The notes below the pieces were generated by a model that was not told where the DNA came from, made no database searches, and saw nothing but the letters and a program-made list of their open reading frames with translations. The position numbers and the translations under genes are program-made. A stretch of DNA of 54,612 nucleotides, from NCBI GenBank assembly GCA_964446485.1, contig CAYUOU010000021.1:1-54612 (forward strand). Direction: 5' to 3'. Shown in pieces: positions 41,398 to 50,748 of this stretch (position 1 is the first letter of the stretch; every line of letters begins with the position of its first letter). The stretch is from JBDRRP01 sp964446485. Lineage in GTDB: Bacteria > Desulfobacterota > Desulfobacteria > Desulfobacterales > JBDRRP01.

Positions 41398-42084
41398 TTA
41401 CTTATCGTACCAACGGACAAATGCTTCTATTTCGAACTTGGGGGTGCGGTAGGCGTTGATGGGATGGGCCGGGTCTTCATAGCCCATGGCCAGGCCGCAA
41501 ACCAGGATGTCGGTTTCCGGGTAGCCCAGCGTCGATTTGACGATATCGGGGTACTCCCCCAATGCGGCCTGGGGGCAGGTGGCCAACCCTTCGGCCACCG
41601 CCGCCACCATCACCGATTGTAGAAAGAGTCCGCAGTCGATATAGGCGCTGATGCCCATCCCCGGTTGCATCAACAGAAACATCATCACCGGGGCATCGAA
41701 GGCGCGGTAGTTGGCCACCCACTGTTCGAGGCGTTGCTGGGTGTCGTCCCGGGTAATGCCCACCGCACCGTAAAGCATCAGACCGCATTCCTTGCGGCGC
41801 GATCGATAGGGCTCCACAAATTCCTTGGGGTAGTATTCGTAATCCATGCCCCCCTTGTCGCCGGCCTTAAAGGCGGCCTCCATTTTCTCCTGCAGCCGAA
41901 TTTTGGCAGATCCGGAGACAAGGGCCACTTTCCAGGGACGGCAGTTGACCGCCGATGGCGAAAACCGCGCGGCGTCTAATATGCGGTGGAGCGTGTCTTT
42001 CGCTACCGGTTTATTCAGATAGGCGCGTACGGACTTGCGGGCTCTGATCGCTTCTTCCACAGGGTTCATCAAATATCTGTACAC
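41398..42084 (-). CDS. Nitroreductase-family FMN oxidoreductase
   Basis: A 228-residue flavoprotein. AIRARKSVRAYLNKPV and ILDAARFSPSAVNCRPWKVALV bind FMN phosphate, DCGLFLQSVMVAAVAEGLATCPQAAL and VCGLAMGYEDP complete the family pattern. These homodimers use NAD(P)H to reduce nitro groups, quinones or flavins. The GTG at 42084 has AGGAG six nt upstream, whereas the ATG at 42069 has none, so the longer start is preferred. No partner gene. Confidence 0.9.
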   Translation of the reverse strand: MYRYLMNPVEEAIRARKSVRAYLNKPVAKDTLHRILDAARFSPSAVNCRPWKVALVSGSAKIRLQEKMEAAFKAGDKGGMDYEYYPKEFVEPYRSRRKECGLMLYGAVGITRDDTQQRLEQWVANYRAFDAPVMMFLLMQPGMGISAYIDCGLFLQSVMVAAVAEGLATCPQAALGEYPDIVKSTLGYPETDILVCGLAMGYEDPAHPINAYRTPKFEIEAFVRWYDK

Positions 42085-42241
42085 GAAGCGCTCCTATCGA
42101 TCTAATGGGTTGCGGGTTGTTTTGACCTCTTGAGGCCGCGGGCGCCGGGGATGCCGTTGGGGCCGGAAGGATGCCCACTTCCTCGAGGTATTCTTTCTGA
42201 AATTGCTTCAACCGTATTATCGTCTCCTGAAGCGAACGGGG

Positions 42242-43555
42242 TCAGCGATTGCCGTTACCCGGCAGCCAGGTCGCCTGGCGGCACCGGGTGTCGCGGGTGA
42301 AAAAAAGCAGTACCAGCGCCACGGCCAGCCAGGCGATCATCATGGAAAAGCCGGTCTGATAGGCTTCCAGGCCGTACCGCCGGACGCCGGCATCCATAGT
42401 ACCTGTCCATTTTTCATCCAGCACCCATCCCACGGCCGGCTGCAGCAGGGTGGGGCCTATCATGACGCCCATATTGATGACACCTGATACCGTGCCGGCC
42501 AGTCGCAACGGCACCGACTCCTTGGCATAGGCAAATGTAACGATCATACAGCCTGAGGCAAACCCGGTGACCAGCAGAATGGCTGTCAGCGCCCACACCG
42601 GCAGTCCGGGCAGGTAAACAATGACGGCCCAGCCGGCCAGAGTGACGGTACAGCCGGAAAGATAGAGGGGTTTTCGACGCCCCACCCGGTCGGACAGCCA
42701 GCCGAACACGGGTCCACCCACCGCCCAGGCCACCATCAGCGCCGAGGTCAGCGCTGCGGCCTGGCTGGTGGGCAGGCCGTAGTGGGTGGTGAGAAAAGGC
42801 ACCCCCCACAATCCGGAAAACGTGAGCACGGCGCCAACAACGGCGCCGGGTATAAAGCAGAGCAGCAAGGTATTCGGATAGCGGAAAATCTCTCGAAGTC
42901 CACCGAGAATTGCGGCCCATGATCCCACTGACGGGTGGTCGTCCGAAGCCAGATACTCCTTGTATCCGCGTTCGCCGGGTGTGTCCCTGACATACTTCCA
43001 GATGGCGATGGCCACGGCCAGGGTCACCAGCGCCGATGCCAGGATGACGCTTCGCCAGCCGAATTGGACGCTCAGCAGGTGCAGGGGCGTTCCCGCCGCG
43101 ACAGCCCCGATAATCCCGAAAAACAGGGCCATGCCGGTGACCATGGCGAACATCGCCGGCGGAAACCAGTTGGCGGCCAGTTTCAACAGGCCCACCCACG
43201 CCACGGCCACGGATCCGCCGATGAGCAGCCTTCCCAAACCGGCCAGAAGAAACGATGGTGACAGGGCGAAGATCACCGCTCCGGCGCCGGCCACGAGCGC
43301 CCCCAGGGAGAGGAGGCGACGCGGTCCCCAGGCATCAGCGATGATGCCCGTGGGGATCTGCATGGCGACGTAGCTGTAAAAATAGAAGGCAGAAAGATTG
43401 CCGAGTGCGGCGGCGTTGATGTGGAAATCCCGCATGAGGGCCTCGGTCATGACAGCCGGGGCCACCCGGTGAAAAAATCCCATGAGATAGAGCAGTGCGC
43501 CCAGGCCCCACATAAACCATGCTAAACGCAGCGGCGGTGGTGGTGGAGATGTCAT
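42242..43555 (-). CDS. MFS transporter
   Basis: A 437-residue major facilitator with about 12 helices. The first-half loop GIIADAWGPRRLLSLGA fits the MFS motif A (G-x3-D-x-G-x-R), repeated in the second half as GWLSDRVGRRKPLYLSG. FFHRVAPAVMTEALMRDF opens the protein. The nearest type is the anion/sugar-phosphate or hexuronate-like group (ACS/NNP), but no substrate can be named. It ends in a short basic tail. The 157-nt gap to the nitroreductase holds only a doubtful short reading frame. Confidence 0.9.
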   Translation of the reverse strand: MTSPPPPPLRLAWFMWGLGALLYLMGFFHRVAPAVMTEALMRDFHINAAALGNLSAFYFYSYVAMQIPTGIIADAWGPRRLLSLGALVAGAGAVIFALSPSFLLAGLGRLLIGGSVAVAWVGLLKLAANWFPPAMFAMVTGMALFFGIIGAVAAGTPLHLLSVQFGWRSVILASALVTLAVAIAIWKYVRDTPGERGYKEYLASDDHPSVGSWAAILGGLREIFRYPNTLLLCFIPGAVVGAVLTFSGLWGVPFLTTHYGLPTSQAAALTSALMVAWAVGGPVFGWLSDRVGRRKPLYLSGCTVTLAGWAVIVYLPGLPVWALTAILLVTGFASGCMIVTFAYAKESVPLRLAGTVSGVINMGVMIGPTLLQPAVGWVLDEKWTGTMDAGVRRYGLEAYQTGFSMMIAWLAVALVLLFFTRDTRCRQATWLPGNGNR

Positions 43556-43613
43556 TGGTGTGGCTCAGACCTCGCGTCGGTTAGTACCCAGGATCGATAT
43601 CGGGACGGCGTTA

Positions 43614-44111
43614 TCAGTCGGAGGGTAAATGGGATTCCATGCAGGTGGCGCATTTGTCAGGATCGACGGTCCGGGTTTTACAGAAATCCAGAAACGATTC
43701 TATCCAATGATCGCCCACCCGCGGGCAGACGCTCAGGTATTGCAGAAAGCAGCCCAGCCGTTTGCGGATGTCTTCGCTGATGGCGTGCTCCATCTTACAG
43801 GCGGCCTCATCGGCCAGGACGGGGTCTATGTGCAGAATTTTTTGGAGAAACTCGCGCAGCACTTCATGTTTTTTTTGGATGGCGCGCGCCAGGGATTTGC
43901 CCTTGGGTGTCAGGGTAACGAAGCTGTAGGGCTCGTAGTTGATGAGATCTTTTTCTTTTAGCACCTTCAGGGCGCCGCTGACAGACCCCTTCTGAACGCC
44001 AAGATTGTCGGCGATATCCTTGCCCCTGGCGACCTTGTTGGCCGATTCCAGCGCAAGAATCGCCTCCAAATAATTTTCCATATTTTCTGATAGTTGCAGG
44101 TCTTCAGCCAT
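43614..44111 (-). CDS. DtxR/MntR-family iron-dependent regulator
   Basis: A 165-residue regulator. The N-terminal winged helix (SENMENYLEAILAL, KDIADNLGVQKGSVSGALKVLKEKDLI) is followed by the dimerisation and metal-binding domain (KKHEVLREFLQKIL, DEAACKMEHAISEDI) with the family Glu, His and Cys ligands. The end adds CPRVGDHWIESFLDFCKTR and DKCATCMESHL, an extra cysteine set. GGAGG precedes the start. Divergent from feoAB, so it most likely represses feo when Fe(II) binds. Confidence 0.93.
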   Translation of the reverse strand: MAEDLQLSENMENYLEAILALESANKVARGKDIADNLGVQKGSVSGALKVLKEKDLINYEPYSFVTLTPKGKSLARAIQKKHEVLREFLQKILHIDPVLADEAACKMEHAISEDIRKRLGCFLQYLSVCPRVGDHWIESFLDFCKTRTVDPDKCATCMESHLPSD

Positions 44112-44196
44112 CGTTGCCCCTCCGAGTTGCCGCCACTATATCCGTGTCATACAAATTAAGTCAACGTGTAAAAAGTAAACATCATAAAATAATATA

Positions 44197-44233
44197 TTGA
44201 CAGGCAAATAAAGTTAGGATAGCCAAATCCTGA
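44197..44233 (+). promoter_or_regulatory. feoA promoter with DtxR-like iron box
   Basis: TTGACA (44197-44202) is a consensus -35; the -10 region at about 44219-44225 is poor (TAGCCA). Over it lies TTAGGATAGCCAAATCCTGA (44214-44233), an imperfect palindrome whose first 11 bases differ from the DtxR/IdeR box TTAGGTTAGCC by one. A regulator bound here would cover the -10. Confidence 0.6.
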
Positions 44234-44253
44234 ACATTCAACTGGAGATTCTC

Positions 44254-44487
44254 ATGCCACGTATTGGATTAAGACAGATGCGCGTGAAGCAGTCGGGTAT
44301 CGTTCGTGAGGTCAACGCCAACGGGGAACTGGGTCGCCGAATCCGCGATATGGGCCTGGTACCGGGAACACAAATCACCATCCAGGGCAGGGCTCCGTTG
44401 AGGGATCCGGTGGCTTTGCGCCTGATGGGGTTCACCCTAACGCTTAGAAACAACGAAGCGGATTATATCGAAGTGGAGGTTCAGTAA
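44254..44487 (+). CDS. feoA: Ferrous iron transport protein FeoA
   Basis: A 77-residue SH3-like cytoplasmic protein. GELGRRIRDMGLVPGTQITIQGRAPLRDPVALRLMGFTLTLR is typical of FeoA, ending EADYIEVEV. It is required for full FeoB function. CTGGAG precedes the ATG. Two nt separate its stop from feoB, and the feoB ribosome site lies inside its 3' end, so translation is coupled. Confidence 0.96.
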   Translation: MPRIGLRQMRVKQSGIVREVNANGELGRRIRDMGLVPGTQITIQGRAPLRDPVALRLMGFTLTLRNNEADYIEVEVQ

Positions 44488-44489
44488 CC

Positions 44490-46703
44490 ATGGAAACCGC
44501 AACTTTGGCACTCGCCGGAAACCCAAACTCTGGAAAAACCACCCTTTTCAATTCATTCACCGGTGCCCGTCAGCACGTGTGCAACTACCCCGGTGTGACG
44601 GTGGAAAAAAAGGAAGGGCGGTATGTGCATAACGGTAAGCAGTTCAATATCGTGGACCTTCCCGGCACGTATTCCCTGACAGCCTATTCATTGGAAGAAG
44701 TTGTCGCGCGGGACTATCTGGTCAATGAAAAGCCGGCTGCGGTGATCAACATCATTGATGCCTCCAATTTGGAGCGGAACCTTTATCTTACCGTGCAGTT
44801 CATGGAGCTGGGCGCACCGATCATATTAGCCCTCAACATGATGGATGTGGCTAAAAACCGCGGCATCACTATCGATACGGAAAAACTCGGAAAACTGCTG
44901 GGAGTCCCCGTGGTTGCGACGATTGCGCGAAGGGGGCAGGGTAGAGAAGCGCTGGGTGAAGTGGCGGAGCGCCTTGTCGGAGATCGTGCGCCTGCAGCCG
45001 ATTTGGCGATTTCCTACGGCAAAGATGTCGACGAAGCATTGGCCCAGATCACAGCGGTGATTTCCGAGGCTTCGTTTATGACGGATGTCTATCCGGCCAA
45101 GTGGGTGGCCCTGAAATATCTGGAAAAGGACGAACAGGTTCTTTCCAAAGGCCGGCAGACCGACAGTGCCGTATCCCGGCGAATCGAGTCACGGGTGGAA
45201 CGGGTCGAAAAACACCTTCGGGCCACTGTCAACAGCACGCCGGAATTCGTCATCGCCGACCAGCGATACGGTTTTATCCGCTCAATCCTGAAGCAAGGTG
45301 TGGTGAGCGAAACAAACCGGCAGGACCGCCTGTATCTGTCTGATCGCATCGACCGGGTGCTCACTAACCAGTTCGCCGGCCCCCTGATTATGCTGGCGGT
45401 GATCTGGGGCCTTTACGAATTTACATTTACTTACAGTGAATTGCCGGTGAGCTGGCTGGAATCGTTTTTCGGATGGATGGGCGGGATCGCAGAAGCCAGT
45501 TTGCCTGAAGGACTGCTCAAATCTCTGATTATATCCGGAATTATCGATGGTGTCGGTGGTGTTCTCGGCTTCGTGCCGTTGATCATGTTCATGTTTCTGG
45601 GCATCTCGGTTCTGGATGACACCGGCTACATGGCCCGAATGGCATTCATGCTGGACAGGGTGTTTCGAATGTTCGGCCTTCACGGCGCCTCGGTGATGGC
45701 GTTTATCGTCTCGGGAGGAATCGCCGGCGGGTGCGCCGTCCCCGGCGTCATGGCCACAAGAACGCTCAAATCGCCCCGAGAGCGACTGGCGACGTTGCTC
45801 ACCGTGCCCTTCATGAACTGCGGCGCCAAGCTGCCGGTGTTTGCCCTGCTGGTGGGGGCCTTTTTCGCCGCCAACCAGGCCATGGTGATGTTTTTCATTA
45901 CTATCGGCGCCTGGGCCGGAGCACTCATCGTAGCCAAAGTGCTGCGGATGACGGTCATACGGGGTGAATCCACGCCTTTTGTCATGGAGCTGCCGCCGTA
46001 CCGCCCACCCACCATCAAAGGCTTGCTGATTCACACCTGGGAACGCACCTGGCAGTATATCAAAAAGGCCGGGACCGTGATTCTCGGCATCTCGGTCATT
46101 TTGTGGGCCATGATGACGTTTCCCGGGCTTCCGGATGCCAATGTCGCCCGGTTCGAGGCGCAGAAAGGTGCCATCATGGCCGCGGCTGGGCAGGCCGTTG
46201 CAGCGGAGTTGAAGGTTGCCGGCGAATACACCGCGCTCAGTGATGCGGCCTCGGGCGTGCAGGTGCAATTGATGGGGGTCGACGCTGCCATGGCCGAAGC
46301 GACATTGAAAAACTCCCTCGCCGGCCGCATCGGCACGGCCCTGTCTTCGGTCACCCGGTTGGCAGGGTTCGACTGGCGCACCAACATTGCGCTGGTGGGC
46401 GGGTTTGCGGCCAAAGAAGTCGTGGTGTCTACACTGGGGACCGCCTATTCACTGGGAGAGGTCGATCCTGAAGAAACGGGCTCGTTGGGTGACAGGCTGG
46501 CTGCCGCACCGGGATGGGGGCCGTTGACCGCCATCAGTCTGATTATCTTTACCATGTTTTACGCGCCGTGCTTTGTGGCGGTGGTATGTATCGGCCGTGA
46601 GGCCGGTTCCTGGAAATGGGCGGCCTTTTCCATGGTATTTAATACCGCGCTGGCGTTTACGCTGGCCGTGGTGGTTTACCAGGTGGGTTCGCTGTTTTTT
46701 TAA
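44490..46703 (+). CDS. feoB: Ferrous iron transporter FeoB
   Basis: A 737-residue Fe(II) importer. The N-terminal G domain has G1 GNPNSGKTT, G2 YPGVTVE, G3 DLPGTYS and G4 NMMD (in place of NKxD-like NMxD forms also found in the family). A helical guanine-dissociation-inhibitor region follows to about residue 270, then membrane helices with the Gate motifs: GGVLGFVPLIMFMFLGISVLDDTGYMAR and SGGIAGGCAVPGVMATRTL, with PFMNCGAKLPVF. FAAKEVVVSTLG is in the last third. Repression by the adjacent DtxR-like regulator is likely. Confidence 0.97.
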   Translation: METATLALAGNPNSGKTTLFNSFTGARQHVCNYPGVTVEKKEGRYVHNGKQFNIVDLPGTYSLTAYSLEEVVARDYLVNEKPAAVINIIDASNLERNLYLTVQFMELGAPIILALNMMDVAKNRGITIDTEKLGKLLGVPVVATIARRGQGREALGEVAERLVGDRAPAADLAISYGKDVDEALAQITAVISEASFMTDVYPAKWVALKYLEKDEQVLSKGRQTDSAVSRRIESRVERVEKHLRATVNSTPEFVIADQRYGFIRSILKQGVVSETNRQDRLYLSDRIDRVLTNQFAGPLIMLAVIWGLYEFTFTYSELPVSWLESFFGWMGGIAEASLPEGLLKSLIISGIIDGVGGVLGFVPLIMFMFLGISVLDDTGYMARMAFMLDRVFRMFGLHGASVMAFIVSGGIAGGCAVPGVMATRTLKSPRERLATLLTVPFMNCGAKLPVFALLVGAFFAANQAMVMFFITIGAWAGALIVAKVLRMTVIRGESTPFVMELPPYRPPTIKGLLIHTWERTWQYIKKAGTVILGISVILWAMMTFPGLPDANVARFEAQKGAIMAAAGQAVAAELKVAGEYTALSDAASGVQVQLMGVDAAMAEATLKNSLAGRIGTALSSVTRLAGFDWRTNIALVGGFAAKEVVVSTLGTAYSLGEVDPEETGSLGDRLAAAPGWGPLTAISLIIFTMFYAPCFVAVVCIGREAGSWKWAAFSMVFNTALAFTLAVVVYQVGSLFF

Positions 46704-46731
46704 ACACTAAAAAAAGTCGATGGTCTGAGAC

Positions 46732-46917
46732 ATGGAACTATGGGTTATCATCATTATCGTGGGACTGGCTGCTGCGTACCTTGTCAAGAAAGCGGTGTCC
46801 GCGGCGAACCCCAAAGTAAAAAGTGCTTGCAGTTGCGGCTGCAGCGGTTGCAATGTCGCTGACAATTGTTCAGATTTCGACGGCGCCGTTTTGCCGCAGG
46901 TACCTGAAGATGAATAG
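46732..46917 (+). CDS. FeoB-associated Cys-rich membrane protein
   Basis: A 61-residue protein, 28 nt after feoB. One N-terminal helix (MELWVIIIIVGLAAAYLVKKAV) is followed by a Cys-rich patch SACSCGCSGCNVADNCSD with five Cys and a short acidic end. This is the usual small partner gene of feoAB in anaerobes. It may bind or buffer iron at the membrane. The following 219 nt up to 47137 hold no convincing gene. Confidence 0.88.
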   Translation: MELWVIIIIVGLAAAYLVKKAVSAANPKVKSACSCGCSGCNVADNCSDFDGAVLPQVPEDE

Positions 46918-47136
46918 GCGCTCAGATTGTTACCTGCCCTGTAATTGGTATGCGCATGACTCTCACCGAGTCCGGAAACGCAACCGTTTCGCCGATGGTC
47001 TTGGCTGCATCGATGTGCTCGATCTTGCCTCCGGCAAACGGATCCATGATGCGCAAAGAAACACATTATGCTATGGTGACGTAAAGCGGTTCACAAGCCA
47101 TCTTAACCCACTATTGTAAAGAAAGGGGACAGATCC

Positions 47137-47340
47137 ATGCGAAAACCAAGCGATTCCGCCGAAAGGTTGTCGGAGATGATCAAAAAGGCCATGGAGGACG
47201 GCAAATTAACCACAAAGGAACACAACCAGATCATGGCCATCGCTGACGAGGACGGCATCCTGGATAGCCAGGAGAAGCGGCTTCTGGCCGAACTTCAGGA
47301 AATGCTCGCCAACGGCACCATCAAGCGGGTGGCCCAATAA
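47137..47340 (+). CDS. Small acidic/basic helical protein, TerB-like motif
   Basis: A 67-residue cytoplasmic protein with AAGGGGA upstream. The sequence is helical: ERLSEMIKKAMEDGKLTTKEHNQIM then AIADEDGILDSQEKRLLAELQEML, reminiscent of an EF-hand/TerB-like DxDGxxxxxE element. I cannot name a specific family. It lies past the feo operon and ends in front of a strong terminator, so it may be its own unit. Function unknown. Confidence 0.72.
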   Translation: MRKPSDSAERLSEMIKKAMEDGKLTTKEHNQIMAIADEDGILDSQEKRLLAELQEMLANGTIKRVAQ

Positions 47341-47390
47341 CGGGCAGCGGGGTGCCTGCGGCAGTCGTGGCGCCATTTCCCCAAAAGAAA

Positions 47391-47425
47391 AGCAAGTGCA
47401 CCGCCAGCGGAGCACTTGCTTTTTT
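47391..47425. terminator. Intrinsic terminator
   Basis: AGCAAGTGC (47391-47399) pairs with GCACTTGCT (47412-47420), followed by six T ending at 47425. It ends the small TerB-like gene and, with the A-rich left side, may serve the convergent fdhA transcript. Confidence 0.85.
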
Positions 47426-47485
47426 GTTTCCTTCACAGACGGGCGCTGCTGAAACTGCATCGGGCCGCTGTCGTCGCAGCCAGGC

Positions 47486-50254
47486 TCAGGCGCCCTTGGT
47501 GAGCCGCACCGCGCAGACCTTGAATTCGGGGATGCCCGACACCGGGTCCAGGGCGGCATTGGTCAGTCGGTTGGCTGCCCCCTCGGCGAAGTGGAAGGGG
47601 ATGAATACCGTTCCGTCGGTGGCTTTGTCGGAGATCTGCACCACGGCGGAGATGGCACCGCGGCGTGAGGCAATCTCCACGGATTCCCCGTCGGCGACCT
47701 GGTACCTGGCAGCATCGTTTTCCGACATTTCAACAAAGGATCCCGGTGCCCGATTGTTGATGCCGTCGGTCTTATTGGTCATGGTGCACGTGTGGTACTG
47801 GTAAAGCAGGCGCCCCGTGGTAAGGTACAGCGGGTAGGCGTCATCCACCACCTCGGCCGGATCCTGATGATCGATGGCGTGAAACATGCCCTTGCCGCGG
47901 GTGAACTGCTCAGCGTGGAGGATCGGCGTACCCGGGTGTTCCGGGGCGGGGCATGGCCAGTGAAGGCCCACCCCGTCGATGCGTGCGTAGGAAATGCCGC
48001 CGTAGGAGGGCGTGGTCCGGGCGATTTCCTCGAAGATGGCCTCGCTGTTGGCGTAGGTCATGTCGTAGCCCATGCGGCGGGCGATGTCGCAGGTGATTTC
48101 CCAGTCGTAGGGCACGTCCCCGGGAGGTTCCACGGCCTGGCGGATCCGCTGCACGCGGCGTTCGGTGTTTGAGAAGGTGCCGTCTTTTTCGGCAAAGCAC
48201 CGTGATGGCAGCACCACGTCGGCAAGCTTCGCCGTTTCGGTGAGAAAGATATCCTGCACCACGAGAAAATCGAGGTGATTCAGGCAGTCTTCCGCGTGAG
48301 AGAGGTCCGGGTCGGAAACCATCGGGTTCTCGCCGATGACGTACAGGGCCTTGAGAATACCATCGTGGGCGGCCGGCAGCATTTTGGTGATCGTCATGCC
48401 CGGCGTGTCGGGGAGTCCGGTAACTCCCCAGGCAGTTTCCATTTTTTTCCGTGCATCGTCGCTGGTGACCGGTTGGTAGGCGGACAGCACATTGGGCAGC
48501 CCGCCCATGTCGCAGGCACCCTGGACGTTGTTCTGGCCGCGCAACGGGTTGACGCCGGTCCCTGGGCGCCCGATCTGGCCGCAGAGCATGGCCAGGTTGG
48601 CCAGGGACTTCACGTTGTCCGTCCCGCTGGTGTGCTGGGTGATGCCCATGCAATAGCAGATGCTGGCCGCGTTGGCCGTGGCATAAAGGCGGGCCACCGT
48701 TTCGATCTGGTCTGCAGCGATGCCGGTGATCGCTTCCACGTGCGCCGGCGTGTATTTGGCCACGGTGTCTCTGAGCGCTTCGAAATTCTCAGTGCGCTCT
48801 GCCACGAAACCCTTGTTGTAAAGCTCCTCACGGATGATGACATGCATCATGCCGTTGATCCAGGCGACATCGGTGCCCAGGTTCTGACGCAGGTAGCAGT
48901 CGGCCATTTCGGCCAGCTTGATGCGGCGTGGGTCCACCACGATGAGGGTGGTGTCCTTGAACTTCTTGGCCCGCTTGATAACGCTGGAGAGCACCGGATG
49001 GTTCTCGGTGGTGTTGGACCCGGTCACCAGGATCACGTCGGCATCGCCGATATCGGCGATGGTGTTGGTCATTGCTCCGCTTCCGAATGCTGCGGCCAGA
49101 CCGGCCACGGTGGAGCTATGTCAGAGCCGGGCGCAATGGTCGATGTTGTTCGTCTTGAGCACCCCCCGCGTGAATTTATGGGCGATATAGTTCTCCTCGT
49201 TGCTGATGCGGGCCGACGTCAGTACGCCGAGGGCGTCGCCGCCGTGAGCGTTTTTGATTTCCATGAAGGTGTTGGCGACCCGGTCCAGGGCTTCCTCCCA
49301 GGTGGCTTCCACCAACTCGCCGTCTTTTCTTACCAGCGGTGTAGTGAGCCGCTCGGTTGAATGAATGAAATGGTAGCCGAAGCGCCCCTTGACGCAGAGG
49401 CTGCCCTGATTGGGGGGGGTATCTTCGGCACCGGTGACCTTGACCACCTGGTTGTCTTTCACATGGAGATCCAGCTGGCAGCCCACACCGCAGTAGCTGC
49501 AGGTGGTGCGCACCTTACGAGTGTCCCACTGGCGCACGGTGTAGCGGACGTCTTTTTCCACCAGGGCGCCCACCGGGCAGGCCTGGACGCATTCGCCGCA
49601 GAAAACGCAGTCGGAATCTTTGAGCGGCCGGTCCCCGGCGGCGATAATCTTGGCCTCCGCCCCCCGGTATCCGAAACTGATGGCATTGTTGACTTGAACG
49701 TCATTGCAGGCCTGGACACAGCGGCCGCATTGGATGCAGCGAGAAAAATCCCGCACGATGAACGGGTTCACCGTCTCCATGGGATATCGGATCTGCGTCG
49801 CCGGAAACCGTTCTCCGTTGACCTGGTAGCGATAGGCGAGATCCTGAAGGCGGCAGTCGCCCCAGACCGGGCACAATTCGTCGCTGCCGTCGGCGCCCTG
49901 GACCCGCAGTTGAAAGCCGGTCCAATCGTTCCCGTCCGATCCTCTGACGGCGCAGTTGTGGTTGCCGGAGGAAAGCATCAGTTCGATGATGACTTTGCGC
50001 GATGCCACAACGGCCGGGGATTCGGTGCGGACGACCATGCCCTTGGCCGCCGGTGTTGAACAGGAAGCCAGCAGGCTTCGGGCGCCCGTCACCTCCACCA
50101 CGCAAATGCGGCAGGCCCCGGTGGGAGTGGCCCCTTTCAAATGGCATAAGGTCGGCACATCGACACTGTTGCGGCGGCAGACTTCCAGGATCGTTTCGCC
50201 GGGAGAGAAGGTGAACTCGTTCCCATTGATCGTAATGATGGGGTTTTCGCTCAT
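47486..50254 (-). CDS. fdhA: Selenocysteine formate dehydrogenase catalytic subunit (UGA at 49123-49121)
   Basis: One 922-residue protein read through a TGA at 49123-49121 (residue 378). The N terminus is a 2Fe-2S ferredoxin domain (Cys37, 48, 51, 65), then a NuoG-like His-Cys3 segment, two 4Fe-4S motifs (CIQCGRCVQAC, CVFCGECVQACPVGA), and the molybdopterin oxidoreductase Fe4S4 domain (CSYCGVGC). The catalytic motif reads DHCARL-U-HSSTVAGLA, the Sec that ligates Mo or W, followed by His. The remainder holds NADVILVTGSN-like and GRPGTGVNPLRGQNNVQGACDMG segments and the C-terminal dinucleotide domain. It oxidises formate or reduces CO2. The NuoG-like front suggests an NAD(P)- or hydrogenase-coupled complex, but no NuoE/F-type partner is adjacent. 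Confidence 0.95.
49092..49123 (-). promoter_or_regulatory. fdhA selenocysteine codon and SECIS
   Basis: On the minus strand TGA (49123-49121) is followed by 12 nt, then GTGGCC (49108-49103), loop GGTCT, GGCCGC (49097-49092). The six-pair stem includes one U-G pair. The GGUC loop equals that of the E. coli fdhF SECIS. Confidence 0.85.
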
Positions 50255-50329
50255 GCTCGGGATCCGTTTCCTTGTGGGTGGGTTGGTCGCAGAAGAACGT
50301 GGCAGTTATAGGGGAGGCGCCGGTTTTTG

Positions 50330-50740
50330 TCAATCCGACGGGGTATCTTGAAGCAGCATCGGGGCGGCAAAAATTTTTCTGGCAATCACCGCGCCGACAA
50401 TGGCCCCGGCGGCATCTGCAGCCACGTCCAGCCATTCCGGGGAACGGCCGGGAACAAAGGATTGATGAACCTCATCGCTGATGCCGTAGAGCACGGTGAA
50501 AGCAATGCTGAAGACAGCCCTTTTGACAGGGGTGTTTTTGCTGGGATGGGGGCCAAGGGCCCTGTAAAAAAGGATGGCCATGACGGCATAGGCCGCCATG
50601 TGCAGCAGCTTGTCAGACAGGTAGAATGTCGGCATCTCCTCGGGGGTGGAGAAGGACGACTGGAGAAAGATGGCCAGGCAGTAACCCCCCACCGGCCCCC
50701 AGTAAACCAGGAGCCGGCGGGTATTTTCGGTGGTAGCCAT
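50330..50740 (-). CDS. VanZ-family membrane protein
   Basis: A 136-residue protein with about four helices. SDKLLHMAAYAVMAILFYRALG and LYGISDEVHQSFVPGRSPEWLDVAADAAGAIVG are the family marks (H-x2-Y and the D-E-x-H-Q-x5-R segment). VanZ-like proteins are small integral membrane proteins of unclear role, first noted in teicoplanin resistance; here resistance is not implied. It starts 8 nt after thrS and probably is cotranscribed with it. Confidence 0.87.
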   Translation of the reverse strand: MATTENTRRLLVYWGPVGGYCLAIFLQSSFSTPEEMPTFYLSDKLLHMAAYAVMAILFYRALGPHPSKNTPVKRAVFSIAFTVLYGISDEVHQSFVPGRSPEWLDVAADAAGAIVGAVIARKIFAAPMLLQDTPSD

Positions 50741-50748
50741 GTTGGTGC

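Noticed and set aside
42011..42211. 66-codon minus-strand frame overlapping the nitroreductase start
   Set aside because: Would need a TTG start 11 nt from its purine tract, overlaps the nitroreductase by 74 nt, and the C-terminal half is simply the alternative frame of that gene.
46922..47047. 41-codon minus-strand frame after the feo operon
   Set aside because: The reading looks protein-like (GKIEHIDAAKTIGE) but has no ribosome site and no family match I can name; possibly a gene remnant.
50330..50740. Glycopeptide resistance gene (VanZ)
   Set aside because: Only the general VanZ-like fold is present, next to thrS and with no other van genes; resistance is not supported.
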